From: Pteria penguin
Lineage: Eukaryota; Mollusca; Bivalvia; Pterioida; Pteriidae
Assembly: GCA_035048485.1 (NCBI GenBank)
Contig: CM068581.1
Location: 64,569,381 to 64,633,380, forward strand
Direction: 5' to 3'
DNA: 64,000 nt
Within the stretch, counting starts at the first letter, position 1. Every line of letters begins with the position of its first letter. A program made the translations under genes and the position numbers. Below are positions 1-10,970 of this stretch, piece after piece. Under the pieces are notes generated by a model that was not told the DNA's origin, did no database searches, and saw only the letters and a list, made by a program, of their open reading frames with translations.

Positions 1-440
1 CAATACCTAACACCGTCTAAACATGTCGTAATATATGTACGTCATCAGAACACTCTATTTTGGATCCGCTGATTGTGATATCCCCACCTCGGAATCAAGC
101 CACATGCCACAAATTTCAAATGATGACTTTACTTTTGGAGTTTGCTAAACATGCCGTAATACATGTTCATCATCGGAGCAATCTTTTCAGGGGTTATCTC
201 CGTGATATGACGTTAAATGCTGCATGCTTTGGAAGTACCTACGGTTTATACAGACTGTCTATTTGATATATTCACATCACTGGAGGTCAGCTCGTGTGGA
301 GGATGTGATATCCCTACCTTGGGATTAAGCCATCTGTCACAGATTTCAAGTAACTTTTCATCATTTGTTTTATTCGATAGCAAAATAAGATATAATTTAA
401 AATTATCCGACAGAATCTGGGGGATGGGGTGCCTTTGATA
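1..440. repeat. Diverged internal repeats, no gene seen
   Basis: A motif of about 50 bp around GATATCCC-ACCT recurs near 78-130 and 305-357. A second motif (AAACATG-CGTAATA) recurs near 18 and 147. The short open frames here have no splice or domain support. It looks like an old tandem repeat or transposon fragment upstream of the first gene. Confidence 0.4.
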
Positions 441-775
441 TCTATTTATAAAAGATATAAGAAATATCTAAAAAATACATGTATCTGAAAATTTCACCAT
501 ATATGTTAACTTTAATACGTCCACCCTGCAATGAACAGATTGCATATCTGCATCATTAAGTTATATTCATTCTTTCCTTTCGTCAATCCCACGTTGCAAA
601 AATTTGCCACATGCAATTAACAATCATCGTCCATTATGTTTTAAATAACTTTTGCTAAATTGTTATAATTGTTATATATGAATTAATCATATCATTATAA
701 ACGAAATTCAGTAAAGCATAAAATGACACATAGAAAGGTTTTAAGTTGAATCAGATACTCATAACTGATAACAGG

Positions 776-1782
776 ATGAAAGAGAAAGCTACTTTGATTA
801 TTTTTCTGGTTTGCGTTGGTCTGATAGACCATGGATTTGGTGGAACATGTTTCTGGCAAAGCGGTAAGTTATTGTTTAATTCATATTTTAGGAAATGCTG
901 ATACTAGTTAATTCCACTTGATAATAGATAAACCATGCATAAAATAGACTAGGTACCGTTAAACTTTAACAATGATTTAACAATGAGCTATTTAATGTAA
1001 TGTTTGATCACTTTTTTCACAGTGTTTAATATTTACTTTAAAATCGAGCTTAAGGTAGCATATAAAGTTTGCGAATTTTTTATTAGAATTAAATTTATTC
1101 CTTATTCAGTAAATTAAGGCACAGCTTTTCTTACATCGTCAGTTCTATGACGTATAAGTCTCTGTAATTGTATGACAATCATGTTCAAATTATTTTCTTA
1201 CCTGGTGTATGCTTCTTTTAAAGGGTGTGTATATAATGGAACACGTGTGAACTTTGACCTAGAGTATCAAACGCTCCCTGGTTGTGTGAGATGTGCTTGT
1301 GCACGTGCAAATTATCGGATGCATTGTTGCAGGTAACCGAACTTTTCTAAAAATAAACTCTGAAATGTCTGAAATGGGGAGAGAGAGGGGGATGATTGAA
1401 TCGGTTGTCCGTTTAAGCCCAGGGGAGTATAACTTCATATCTGAACTGTTCAGTTTTTCCGGGTTTTCTGCCTATGATAAGGTTTCACGATAATAGTCAT
1501 TTCAAACTCAGATGTGATATACCATTTCTCGGCTTTAATACATAGGTTCACACATTTTAACATGTGTCATTATCACGTAGTTTTCCCTAATATTTCTAAC
1601 AAGCAATTGAAATTGACAGAATGATATGCATGATACAAAATTTACTTTACAACATAACTTGTGTTTATGGTTCTATCACATGCATTGTCTTTCGTTTTAG
1701 GACTGACCGAATTACATTAGACACTCCTGTCATTGTAAGGTCCATGCATGTAGAGTTGGTTGATAGCAACACAAGTCCATAA
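776..1782 (+). CDS. Beta-microseminoprotein-like peptide gene MSP-A1, last exon decayed
   Basis: Exon 1 (776-863) encodes a signal peptide starting MKEKATLIIFLVC and the first mature cysteine (GGTCFWQS), ending in phase 1 at GTAAGT. Exon 2 (1224-1332) supplies C-V-Y-N-G, then LPGCVRCAC and CC, and ends in phase 2 at GTAACC. This matches exons 1 and 2 of the three downstream paralogues in phase and cysteine order. The best exon 3 candidate (1701-1782) follows a good acceptor. In the expected frame it runs 26 codons to a stop without any cysteine, while cysteine codons resembling the family appear in a shifted frame. The first two exons look functional; the third looks frameshifted, so this may be a recent pseudogene or an allele with an altered C-terminus. 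No better third exon was seen up to 6370. Confidence 0.6.
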
Positions 1783-2629
1783 ACACGACAGCGCAAGACA
1801 AATGATCAACACTGATGGTGTTCTCAAATTTAATAAATAAGATAAAAAAGATTTCTGTCTTTCTAATTTTAACCTTACCGTTTCAATTTTTATAATCAAT
1901 TTATTGTATTTGTATAATTAATAGCTTGGAAAGTCTTTCCGAAAGCAAAACATGTTAATTTGATAGGTTTTTGTATTGGACAACGTAATCTCATGCCAGT
2001 TTATTAAGACATTGACAGTCCAACCGTTTCTTTTAAAAAAATCAACGGAATCAAAGATGTATATTCCACGAAAAAAGGTTACAAACCTAGTAACGTGAGT
2101 TACGCTTAGCTTACCTGGATATTGTATCAGAAATACTCAGCGTTATTGAAATGACTGAGCCAAATCGTAACAGATATATTTTGGTGAGTATTAGATGCTA
2201 ATTGTACTTAATTTGAATAATTTAGCATCATTTGCGACGTACATACATTGTGCGTATTTCAGTCATTCTAATGTTTTCTTGTGAATCAGAAGATATTTGG
2301 TTAATGCATTAAAATGACCGATATACTTACAGTTGAAAACTTTAAGCATGTGATACTGGTATTTAATCGCTGTTCATGCAATTTACAGGTAATACGACAG
2401 AGCAGAAAGTGAAAGACACAAAAAATGAATAAAAATGCAACTATAAAAATATGTGGGGCACTTACACTTCCCTTTCGTAATTTTTATTGTTGGAAACTTA
2501 TTGTGCAATATACTAATTTGTATCATAAGCACTTTCAGATTTAGAAAGAGGGAAGGGGGAGCGTACCGCTACATGTTCATACAAATTAGTAAAGTGCTAA
2601 AATACCGAAGCGTTAGTCAATTTGAGACA
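1783..2629. other. Intergenic stretch, nothing recognised
   Basis: AT-rich sequence after the decayed exon of the first MSP-like gene. I saw no splice-supported exon, tRNA-like box pair or clear inverted repeat. Confidence 0.4.
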
Positions 2630-2915
2630 TTGATTGATTGATTGATTGATTTTTGTTTAATGTCACGCCACGAATATTTCACGTATATGGTGACGGCATC
2701 TGCCTGATGCGGGACATACAAATTTTGACCTTTGCAACGAACCTACCCAAAGCAGTGAGGGATCTTTAACGTGCCATGCATACCACGACACGGGGCCTTG
2801 GTTTTTACTGTCTCATCTGAAAGACAGGAAACCGGCATGACCAGGGCGGTACTCGAACCCCGGCCTCGAGATCAGGAGACGAGCTTGATACTACTAGACC
2901 ACGCAAGCCTCAATA
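2630..2915 (-). mobile_element. tRNA-derived SINE, family 1
   Basis: On the minus strand this reads from a tRNA-like head with an A box (GTGGTCTAGTAG) and a B box (GGGTTCGAGTACC). The body shares GAGACAGTAAAAACC, GGCACGTTAAAGATCC and GCATCAGGCAGATGCCG with the other copies. It ends in a (ATCA)n-type tail (TGATTGATTGATTGATT on the plus strand). It matches copies at 19.55, 29.05 and 34.52 kb. The tRNA head is degenerate, so this is a retroposon and not a working tRNA. Confidence 0.8.
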
Positions 2916-3859
2916 TGAGACATTCATTCTACTAGACAAAATAAAGACACATCGCATCTTAATTCTCCATCATATTGACAGAGATGTTATTTTCTTATTT
3001 TTTTATCTTGATGATCTGACACTCATCCCTTCTTCAAATCACGGATCAATCATCATATTCCTTTTTCCCTTTAAATATTCGAGTATACTTACTTATACAC
3101 CTTTTTTTTCTATACATCTTTACCCAACGCAGTTTTAAGCTAATGCTCTAAATGATTAACACTTTCTTCAAATATATTTCAGAAAGTTAAAAGATTGACG
3201 TTCACACACGTTACAAAACCATCATTTATAGCCGATGATCGGTTGTAGGGGCTGCGTGTGATAAAAAGCTAGATTGCTGGATTCGTGTATGTACATGTTA
3301 TACTCGAAAAAATATTTCGAAATACGTAAATGATTGATATATGAACATTTTAAATTTTCAGAGATTTCTTTAAAATAGTTCCTGGCCTGGGAATCTATCA
3401 ACATTGCCCGACCATATAAAATTAATCTGTACATAGAGTAAACACAAAATATAGAACTTTTACAATTATTACTAAACTCATTTTATATTCGGAAGTAGTA
3501 AGATTTGTTCCTGATCTTGATTTTGTATCCAATGAATAGCAGACAGTTAGATAGCGATTAAATAAATATATTTTTTGTGAATTTGCACGGTATAACACTT
3601 ACCTTGAAGAGTATTTTTGCATTTTAACTTAGTTTGGAGCTTAAATATTATATACTTAATGTATGTTGTCATTCTCCTACAGATCTAGGGTCTTAGCTCG
3701 CTTTCAGACTGGCAGAGCTCGGTTTATCATGTTGATGTCTCATATATTTTTATATCATTATGTGTTCTACAATACCTTACCTGTTTATATTATTTATGAC
3801 CTCTCAACATGCGATACCTGTTTACCCTTGTCCTTTACATTGAGGATTATTTATTAATC
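2916..3859. other. Intergenic stretch, nothing recognised
   Basis: AT-rich DNA with only short open frames that lack splice or domain support. Confidence 0.35.
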
Positions 3860-4015
3860 TTTAAATGCACGTCCTTTGATTGTTCTGCTGTTACGGTGAG
3901 TGGGAAGGTGGGCCCGTAAGCCGGTTTACCACACCATTTGTTTGGCTTTTGTCAAATTAAATGACCGTCCTAAGTCGGTATCCTAATTGCACTACAATCA
4001 AATACTTTTTGTAAT
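3860..4015 (+). repeat. Dispersed repeat family D, plus-oriented fragment
   Basis: Contains TTTAAATGCACGTCCTTTG, GGTGAGTGGGAAGGTGGGC, an ACCGGTT-like core and GACCGTCCTAAGTCGG. The same words recur in reverse orientation at 10.66-10.97 kb, 23.87-24.01 kb and 54.42-54.80 kb, and weakly at 18.28-18.37 kb. It has no coding potential. It is probably a fragment of a non-autonomous transposon; the class is not determined. Confidence 0.6.
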
Positions 4016-5036
4016 GTGTTATATGTGCTAGTATATTATTGATATTCATGTATTGTATAGCTCCATGGTGACTTCTGCCACATAACTGAGCCCGTAACTC
4101 CTCTTTTTTCTTTCATAGTAGATATGGCTACCAATATATGAGACGCTTACTGCTGCTGAATACCTTACATAGTGATCCATGAGTGCTCATCGTTTGTTTT
4201 GTATTGTTTGTTTGTTTTGTTTTGTATTTGGTTTTGTTTGTGTTTTTTCTTGTTTTTATTTTTGCTTTTTTATGTGTATATTTTCATTATCCATATTTAA
4301 ATAAGTTTTATTAAATGGACGCTGATTTTGTGTCCACTTTTGATTTCTATCTCTTTGCAATAGAAGGATTTTTTTTTTAAAACGAGTTGAGCATGACATT
4401 AATGTTACAACCGCTCATTAACCTTCATTACAATAGGATGATTTAGATATGTGACATTCATAAGCTTAATAATGTGGTAGATACATAAAATTTCGTTGTT
4501 TCAATGTGAGTAATACTGGGCATAAATATGTAAAAACTAATTTAAAAAAAATTCGAATGAATTAATATCTATATTATGAATATGACATTGATCATGTTGG
4601 CCATGGTTGGAGATGACCGAGTTAGTAATTGAAATGATCAGATATTGGTCCGTTTACTATATACTTTGTATAGGATGGAGATCTGGCAGGAAGATTACCA
4701 TTATTTCAATCGGTAATCTACATTTCAGTGACTGGTGTCACCTTAAATGATTTTCCTAAGACAGTACCATATATATAATAATCAAATATTGGTTTTTTTA
4801 TGTTTTGCACTATCCTTTTCTTCTCTTTGCTATCCTAATTCATGACGGGTTTTGTCATGTTGCTGAATCAGATCTCACATATATCTTTTTTTCAATAAAC
4901 CAGATTTCCAGTATCTTTTATTTTTATGATAGAGTACAACCTGTTTGACATTGTTATATTATGATAATGAAACAAAATGCTAATTACTTATTGTTTAAAG
5001 AGATCAGAAATATTTGTTATTCTAGCTGTGAATTCA

Positions 5037-5226
5037 ATAACCTTTCTTCCAATTTTACATGATGTAAGGGTGCAATACCGGACAAATACAAATTGCCGCT
5101 TAAATTTGCGTCAAATTGCTGTGACGTCACATTCCAAACGTTAACGTCATAAAGAAAATTCTGACAAAAAGTGGTTTGTCCGGTATATGACCTCTTACAT
5201 CATTTAAAATTGGAAAAGGTCTATTC
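5037..5226. mobile_element. MITE with about 50-bp terminal inverted repeats
   Basis: The left arm (about 5037-5086: AACCTTTCTTCCAATTTTAC, then ATGATGTAAG and ACCGGACAAA) is the reverse complement of the right arm (about 5175-5226: TTTGTCCGGT, then CTTACATCAT and AAAATTGGAAAAGGT) with few mismatches. The interior of under 100 bp includes a TGACGTCA box and has no open frame. Size and structure fit a miniature inverted-repeat transposable element; the superfamily was not assigned. Confidence 0.75.
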
Positions 5227-6315
5227 CTGCATAAATATTTGAAAGGTTAACTCAGTACCAGCTTGACTTAAAAGAGTCAAATAACCCATCTAAGGACAGA
5301 GCTATGCATGAGGGAGTTAAGCCTTAGGTTTTAGAATAAATCACAAAACTTTTCTCAGTGAATTTGAAGTATAAATTTTGGGTTAGTGCAGAGGTAAATG
5401 TGGCAAAAATGAATATTGTGAGAAATGGTTAAGCCTCTAATATACTGATTTGTAATCAAGATGATGAGATGAGAATTAAGATATAATTAAGATGAGAAAT
5501 GATTTTATTCTTGTTACTCAAGAGAACCTGATATTCACCTTATCATATCCATTGAATACAACTCCCCTTACGGGTCGAACATGCTACTGATTTATTATTT
5601 TATACTTTACTTATGGGCAAACACTTGAATTAGAGTTTAATATAGAACTCGCTAAATTGAGGCCGTGTCGAGTGCGTTATCAATTTCGTTGAGAAATGTC
5701 CCATATATCACTGTGTTGTCAAGTCATTACATATTAAATATTTTGCTTTTTCATCTTAAACCAAAATGATAATAAATAACTAAATAAATAGCATTAATGT
5801 TAAAAAAACCATTGTTAACCATGGAAATCCGCTTGATAAGATATATATAATTTGTTCAGTACTAAAGTGACACAACTTCTCACATATGGTCATGTAATTT
5901 TACAATATCCCCTTTTTATGAAGAGAAATATATTTATTTCCATAAGCCAACAGTAGTGTGTATAATTTTGGATCTATTTGAAATCGGAGCTATATTCATC
6001 CCTACAAAATCATTAGTACATATAAAAGGAAAGATGACCCATATACACTCCTTCCACACCAATTACATTACATAGGTGTAGTGTGATTTTCAGCATACTA
6101 TCTCCTACAAACACCTACGTAAATATGTAAATGTAAAGATAAGATATTAACAATATAGTAGACAAAAAAACCTAAAATAAGAGTATATATTATTTCTACT
6201 GTCAAATATGATATTGAACACGTTTCAGAATTTTGAGTTATATCAATAAGAGAAACGAAGAGCAATATAACCATTAATATTGCACCTGGTTAATGGCCTG
6301 ATAGTCATGTGATCA
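5227..6315. other. Intergenic stretch upstream of MSP-B1, nothing recognised
   Basis: Contains a partial dispersed motif near 5290 (GAGCTATGCATGAGGGAG, also at 19.04 kb) and otherwise AT-rich sequence without supported exons. Confidence 0.35.
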
Positions 6316-6370
6316 CTTATATATATATACATACTACATTGTGAACATATTACAATTTACCAGTGGCGAT

Positions 6371-7851
6371 ATGTTTAAACATATTGTATTAGCTGGCGTA
6401 TTATATTTCCTGTGTACGTTCATCAATTATAGTGATGGGTTTTGTCATGCTTTCATGTCGAATCCAGATCACGGGCAAAATACTGGTAAGATAACAAATT
6501 GATCATCATTAACTGTCAAAATAAACATAACGTACCATGTAACTGTCTTCCGGAATAATGTATCAAAAGAGGACAAGACAATTCACGAAAAACCTGAATT
6601 GAGATCAGGTACCATGTAAGGCAAAAGTGTCATATTCTCACACCATCTCAAGGAGAACATCTAGTATTATTTATGCAGTTTTATCGTCACAAGGTGTCAC
6701 CATACTTCTGATTTATATGGACAGATTTGGCATGTTCCAGAAACACAGATTACAAGGACAATCGTAAACATACCTCAATGCAATATTGTTAAGATTCAGG
6801 ATTCTTAAACTTCATACTGTATGCGATACGTTATTAAAATTGTGAAAACACTTATGATGTTATACAAATGGACCGTTCATATAAACTTCAACATCTCAGT
6901 AAAAGATACCCAGCATACTTAATGACTACACTGTAAACTGATTTATGATAGTCCATTACAATTACATGTATTAATATATACGGTTAACGATGACTTTTAT
7001 GATCTGTTTACAATACCAATTATTGGTGAAAAACTTGTGCAACAATTTGTCACAAAAATCCGTAAATAATCAAGCAGAAAAAAATGAGAGGCACCATTAT
7101 ACAAATCAGAAAATCATATTCCTTACTCATGATAAAAAAAGTTTTTTCCCCTTTATAATAATTGAAACAGGCATATAGTTGTTTCATCAACATTTGAAAA
7201 GAGGACAATAAGTAATAAATAAAATTTAAATGCGATGGGCAAGACAATTAAAATCTGGATGGCCGGTAGAGAGGCATATAGATGAAGTCTAACGCTTACT
7301 TCATTTTTTTTTTTTTTTTTTTTTTTTTTGCAAAACTGTAAGAAAATCATTGTATTTCCGATTTTCGATTATTCATTCCTTTTTAAGGCTTAACATCCTG
7401 CGATTACAATAATGGATAATATCTGTAATTACCGTCGTTTAATTCTTTCTTCATAGCATGCTTTTACAAAGGAGTAAATATACAACTCGGAGAGACATAC
7501 TCGTTTACTGATGACTGTGAAAGATGTTCATGTCATAACAACAGTTTTGTGCACTGTTGCAGGTATATTTAAATTCATACAAAATCTTTCTATCAGAAAT
7601 TGGTATACTAAAGATAAGTAAATGAAAATTGCGTTAAATTTAATGCATGGAGTTTTATGCTTAATTTCAAATTTAGAATTATTTAGAACGTCCCCAGATG
7701 ATTCTAATACAATGATAAATTTCTGCGTATTTCCATCGTGAAATAGTTATCAGAAGCTACATTTTCTACTAGGCCTAATTAAACTTAAAGATGATATATC
7801 ATTAAGTTTAGTTATTAGTTATTATTTGATTAGATTGTAGGAATCAAAATA

Positions 7852-7934
<83 letters not shown>

Positions 7935-8193
7935 TGTGTGTGTGTATGTATGTGTGTGTGTATGTGTGTGTGTGGTGTGTGTGTGTGTGTGTGTGTAAGG
8001 GGATATATCTGAGCAAAATTTTGGAAAAAATATCTCATTAACCAATAGAAAATTTTGTTTTAGTATCGGCATACATATTACCGGTGTTCCTCCGAATTGT
8101 AAAGTCCTGAAGGACGGATGCAAGGAGATAGCGGTGGATATTAACGACGAAAGTAAACCATGTGAAGGACAAATTTCTGCAATAGGAAAATAA
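6371..8193 (+). CDS. Beta-microseminoprotein-like secreted peptide MSP-B1
   Basis: Three exons. Exon 1 (6371-6485, phase 1 end) gives a signal peptide starting MFKHIVLAGVLYFLCTF and the first mature cysteine, then an NPDHGQNT loop. Exon 2 (7457-7562) gives ACFYKG, DCERCSC and the CC pair. Exon 3 (8064-8193) gives NCK, DGCKE, a PCEG motif and the end AIGK-stop. The product is 116 residues with ten mature cysteines in the order C, C, CxxCxC, CC, C, C, C, which is the beta-microseminoprotein pattern. Family members are small secreted proteins. In vertebrates they are seminal or serum proteins that bind CRISP partners; the molluscan role is unknown. Intron 2 carries a long (TG)n tract ending about 65 bp before the acceptor. 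All splice phases (1, 2) match the paralogues. Confidence 0.82.
7303..7330 (+). repeat. Poly(T) run
   Basis: An uninterrupted run of about 27 T in intron 1 of MSP-B1. It may be the poly(A) tail of a reverse-oriented retroposon or simple slippage; no retroposon body was identified next to it. Confidence 0.8.
7852..7997 (+). repeat. (TG)n microsatellite in intron 2 of MSP-B1
   Basis: Almost pure TG dinucleotides over about 145 bp with a few interruptions (GAGTG, TATGTATG, TGGTG). The histidine-threonine open frames predicted through it on the minus strand are artefacts of the repeat. Confidence 0.95.
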
Positions 8194-8339
8194 AATACCC
8201 TTTTCTTATTATCATAAGTCCAATTAGTTGGTATCGGTTGTATTTCTGTGTTTGGGCAATCCGCAGGAAAAGGAACGGAAACGGATTTTCTGTTATATAG
8301 ATTTCTTTATCTCATCTTGTAAAAGTGTATAATTATAGT

Positions 8340-9100
8340 GTAAAGATGATGGATAAATCCAAACCATAAGTCAAGTGTAAATTAACAAAAAATCTCTACT
8401 TGAAGAGCATATGTGAACCCCTGTGATGGAGTGAGATCAGGTGCCCGGGGAGAGTGAGCATCTCCTGCTTGCTAGCAACACCCGTCACATATACCCAGTA
8501 GAAAGAGTCAAATCGTGTAAATTCCATATGTATTTATATATGGAGACGTCAAAGTAGGTAACTTTCTAGTATAGAAGGTGTCAAATCTGTGTAAAATGAT
8601 CGAAATCGGTCTCAGTCCAGAATATCATTTAAAAGTCTGGATAACGAGATATCATATGGAGTAATAAGAGTCTCGTAACGACCGTAGAACTTCCTCAGTG
8701 ACGTTGGTAGTGTAGCATAGATATAACCCTGGTTGAGCAGCTTAACTTGAAAGTCGCCTAGCCCTCAGAACAAAGTCATTGTAATTTGAACATGCTCTGG
8801 AATAACGTATTAACTGAGATATGAATACGCTGTATGCTGGCGATGATGGAATGTTGCTACTTATGAAAGGAAAGTTTGTGATAGCGAAATTAAAATCGTC
8901 ACGTTTGTCATAGAGTGAGGTGTTCAATTGACCATTAATGTCGAAAGACAACATAATATCTAAGTACGAAGTAGAATTATTACTTTCTGTAGTTTCTTTG
9001 ACCTCCAGTTCACTTAGATAGATGATGCTAAGGTAATCCGCGAATGAAGGACTATTAATTGAAAGCAAGTCATCTATATATCTGTAAGTAAAATTGAGGA
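8340..9100 (-). mobile_element. Truncated Penelope-like element copy (RT C-terminal part)
   Basis: The minus strand encodes the reverse transcriptase from TYRYIDDLLSIN (the catalytic YIDD box) through STSYLDIMLSFDING, the LYDKRDDF motif and the SRACSNYNDFVLRARRL end. It then continues into a 3' noncoding tail. It is closely similar to 61761-62567. The copy is truncated on its 5' side near 9100, with unrelated sequence (MPAPLPLQ frame) beyond. A frameshift near 8750 ends the long frame early, so it is dead. Penelope-like elements mobilise by target-primed reverse transcription, and 5' truncation is expected. Confidence 0.85.
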
Positions 9101-9233
9101 CGACGACCATTTCATTCTGAAGGGGGAGGGGGGCTGGCACTTTTTGGAAATTAATATTCTAACTCTGAAAATGCTAGAAATAAAAATTCTGGCTTTGACT
9201 GAAATGAAAATAAATATTCTGGCTACTAGCATG

Positions 9234-9722
9234 TACAGTTGTATTCAGTCCTAACCTTACATTCAAGTGCACTCAAGTTTAGTTTTTCGTCCTAAAGTTT
9301 AGTCAAGTGCACTTGATATCGTTTACTTAAAAGTAGTTATCCAGTTTCGTATAACACGATAGAAATAACTGTCTTATTATGTACAATTGTATATTTTATA
9401 TAAAAAAATTCTTTTAATAGAAAAATATAATAAATATGTATAAACAATTAAGAATTTTACATTATTGATTTCATGTTGAACATTCGGACGGAATTTTATC
9501 GGAAGTTTCGATACTTCTAACTGCATCTGCATTTTTCTTCTAGTTATGAATTATTATTGTTATATGTTTTGTGAAATGATACTTTCCCTTACATACATTG
9601 ATTACTATTAAACTTGATTCCAAGTTTACTCTGTTGTCGCCAAGTAAACTTGAAAAGCAGTCATAAAGTTATCTTGAAGTGTGCTTTATGTAAGGTTAAG
9701 TCGGCACCTAACTGTATATATA
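9234..9722. mobile_element. Probable MITE with diverged terminal inverted repeats
   Basis: The left end (about 9234-9285: TACAGTTGTATTCAGTCC then TAACCTTACATTCAAGTGCA) is similar to the reverse complement of the right end (about 9665-9722: CTTGAAGTGTGCTTTATG then TAAGGTTAAGTCGGCACC). Internal AGTTTA and CAAGTTTAC words also pair. No coding frame lies between. It sits right next to the truncated 5' edge of the Penelope-like copy, suggesting nested insertion. Confidence 0.55.
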
Positions 9723-10470
9723 ACATGTTCATGCAAATATAAAGCTGAAAGTCCTGTAGAAAATATGTTGATTTTTTCCGGTTCGCTTCGCTTGCCAGAT
9801 TGCTCCCTACACTATAATGTGTAGTAGTTTAACTGTATAACTAAACTTTCAGCTGAATTTATAGCATTGGACAAATCATGCTATTCAATATCTTCAACAA
9901 GATTTATTAGAATTGTTGCTTTCAAAAAATATATTTGCCAATTGTGAGGGACAGACAGCGGACAAGGGCTTTACTATTTGCTTTCTGAGAGATTTTCTCT
10001 TCAGATTCTTGTTTTGAATAGTGTCATTCGTGTCCCCTTCCCGCCAGTTTCCAATTCCTTTCCCCAACTTCCCCTTGTGTTGTCTGCCCCACGTTTGTAT
10101 GCCAGTCACACATATATTTTAATGTTTAAAAGAGTGGTTAAAAGGGGTCTTAATTGAATTTGTCGCATCTTTCACCTGAGCACATATTCAAGTTGATGTT
10201 TAAATTAAATCATGTGCATTTCAAAATTTATGGCGGTTATATTTGTTGTCAGTGTTTCATTTCTTTTAAGTTTCATTCAAAGCAATGCAACAAGACATTC
10301 GTCAAATGATTTCAGAACATTTATTCAAATGAAAAATAAACACAAACATAACTTCAAAATGAGAACAAAAGTAAAATCAACAAAAATGTGTATCTTCACT
10401 TTACAAACATGATAACAAAAGTAAACAGTCCTAAATGGGCATATATCGTACACCTTAGACATTGAAAACA
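9723..10470. other. Intergenic stretch, no supported gene
   Basis: Holds a 66-codon plus frame (10212-10412) with a hydrophobic start and a 71-codon minus frame (9894-10109) rich in basic residues. Neither has splice partners or a recognised domain. Confidence 0.3.
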
Positions 10471-10659
10471 TTGCACAATGATATTGAACAATCATTGTAG
10501 ATGGTCATAAGTCTTTAATTTATTTTAAAATTTTAAAACATGTAAAATTGTACATGAGGAACATCTTTGCTTAATATCTACCAAGCTTTCTCAAATTTAA
10601 TTTAGAAGAAGTGAAGACAAAATTAAAATGTGAAAAATCAATATTTCAAATATATCAAA

Positions 10660-10970
10660 AATATTTACGAAATGCTTTTTTGCATTAAAATAATATAGAA
10701 AAAAACAAAAGACATCTGACAAAACTGTATGACACAAATCACCAAGGCATAATATACACGGAACGATATTACAAAAATATTCGATTGTGCTAAATTGGTG
10801 TGGTTAACCGGTTTACGGGCGCCCACCTTCTCACTCATCGCAAAAGCACCACAATCAAAGGACACACATTTAAAAATTTATAAACAATCTTCCATATAGA
10901 GAACAAGGATCGACATGTTTCTAAAGGAGAGGTCATAAAAATTCAATACACACGAAACAAGAGAGAGACT
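10660..10970 (-). repeat. Dispersed repeat family D, minus-oriented copy
   Basis: Shares long blocks with 54.44-54.80 kb: AATATACACGGAA, ATTACAAAAATATTCGATTG, GGTGTGGTTAACCGGTT, GGGCGCCCACCTT and AGAGGTCATA-AAATT, ending ACACACGAAAC. No coding capacity. Probably a non-autonomous transposon. Confidence 0.65.

Noticed and set aside
7822..8123. Three overlapping minus frames of His-Thr repeats
   Set aside because: Pure translation of the (TG)n microsatellite inside intron 2 of MSP-B1.
9894..10109. 71-codon minus frame, basic
   Set aside because: No domain, no splice partner, next to mobile elements.
10212..10412. 66-codon frame with signal-like start (MAVIFVVSVSFLLSFIQSNA)
   Set aside because: Plausible signal peptide, but no donor that links to a cysteine-rich exon and the rest is low-complexity Lys/Asn/Thr; not enough to call a gene.
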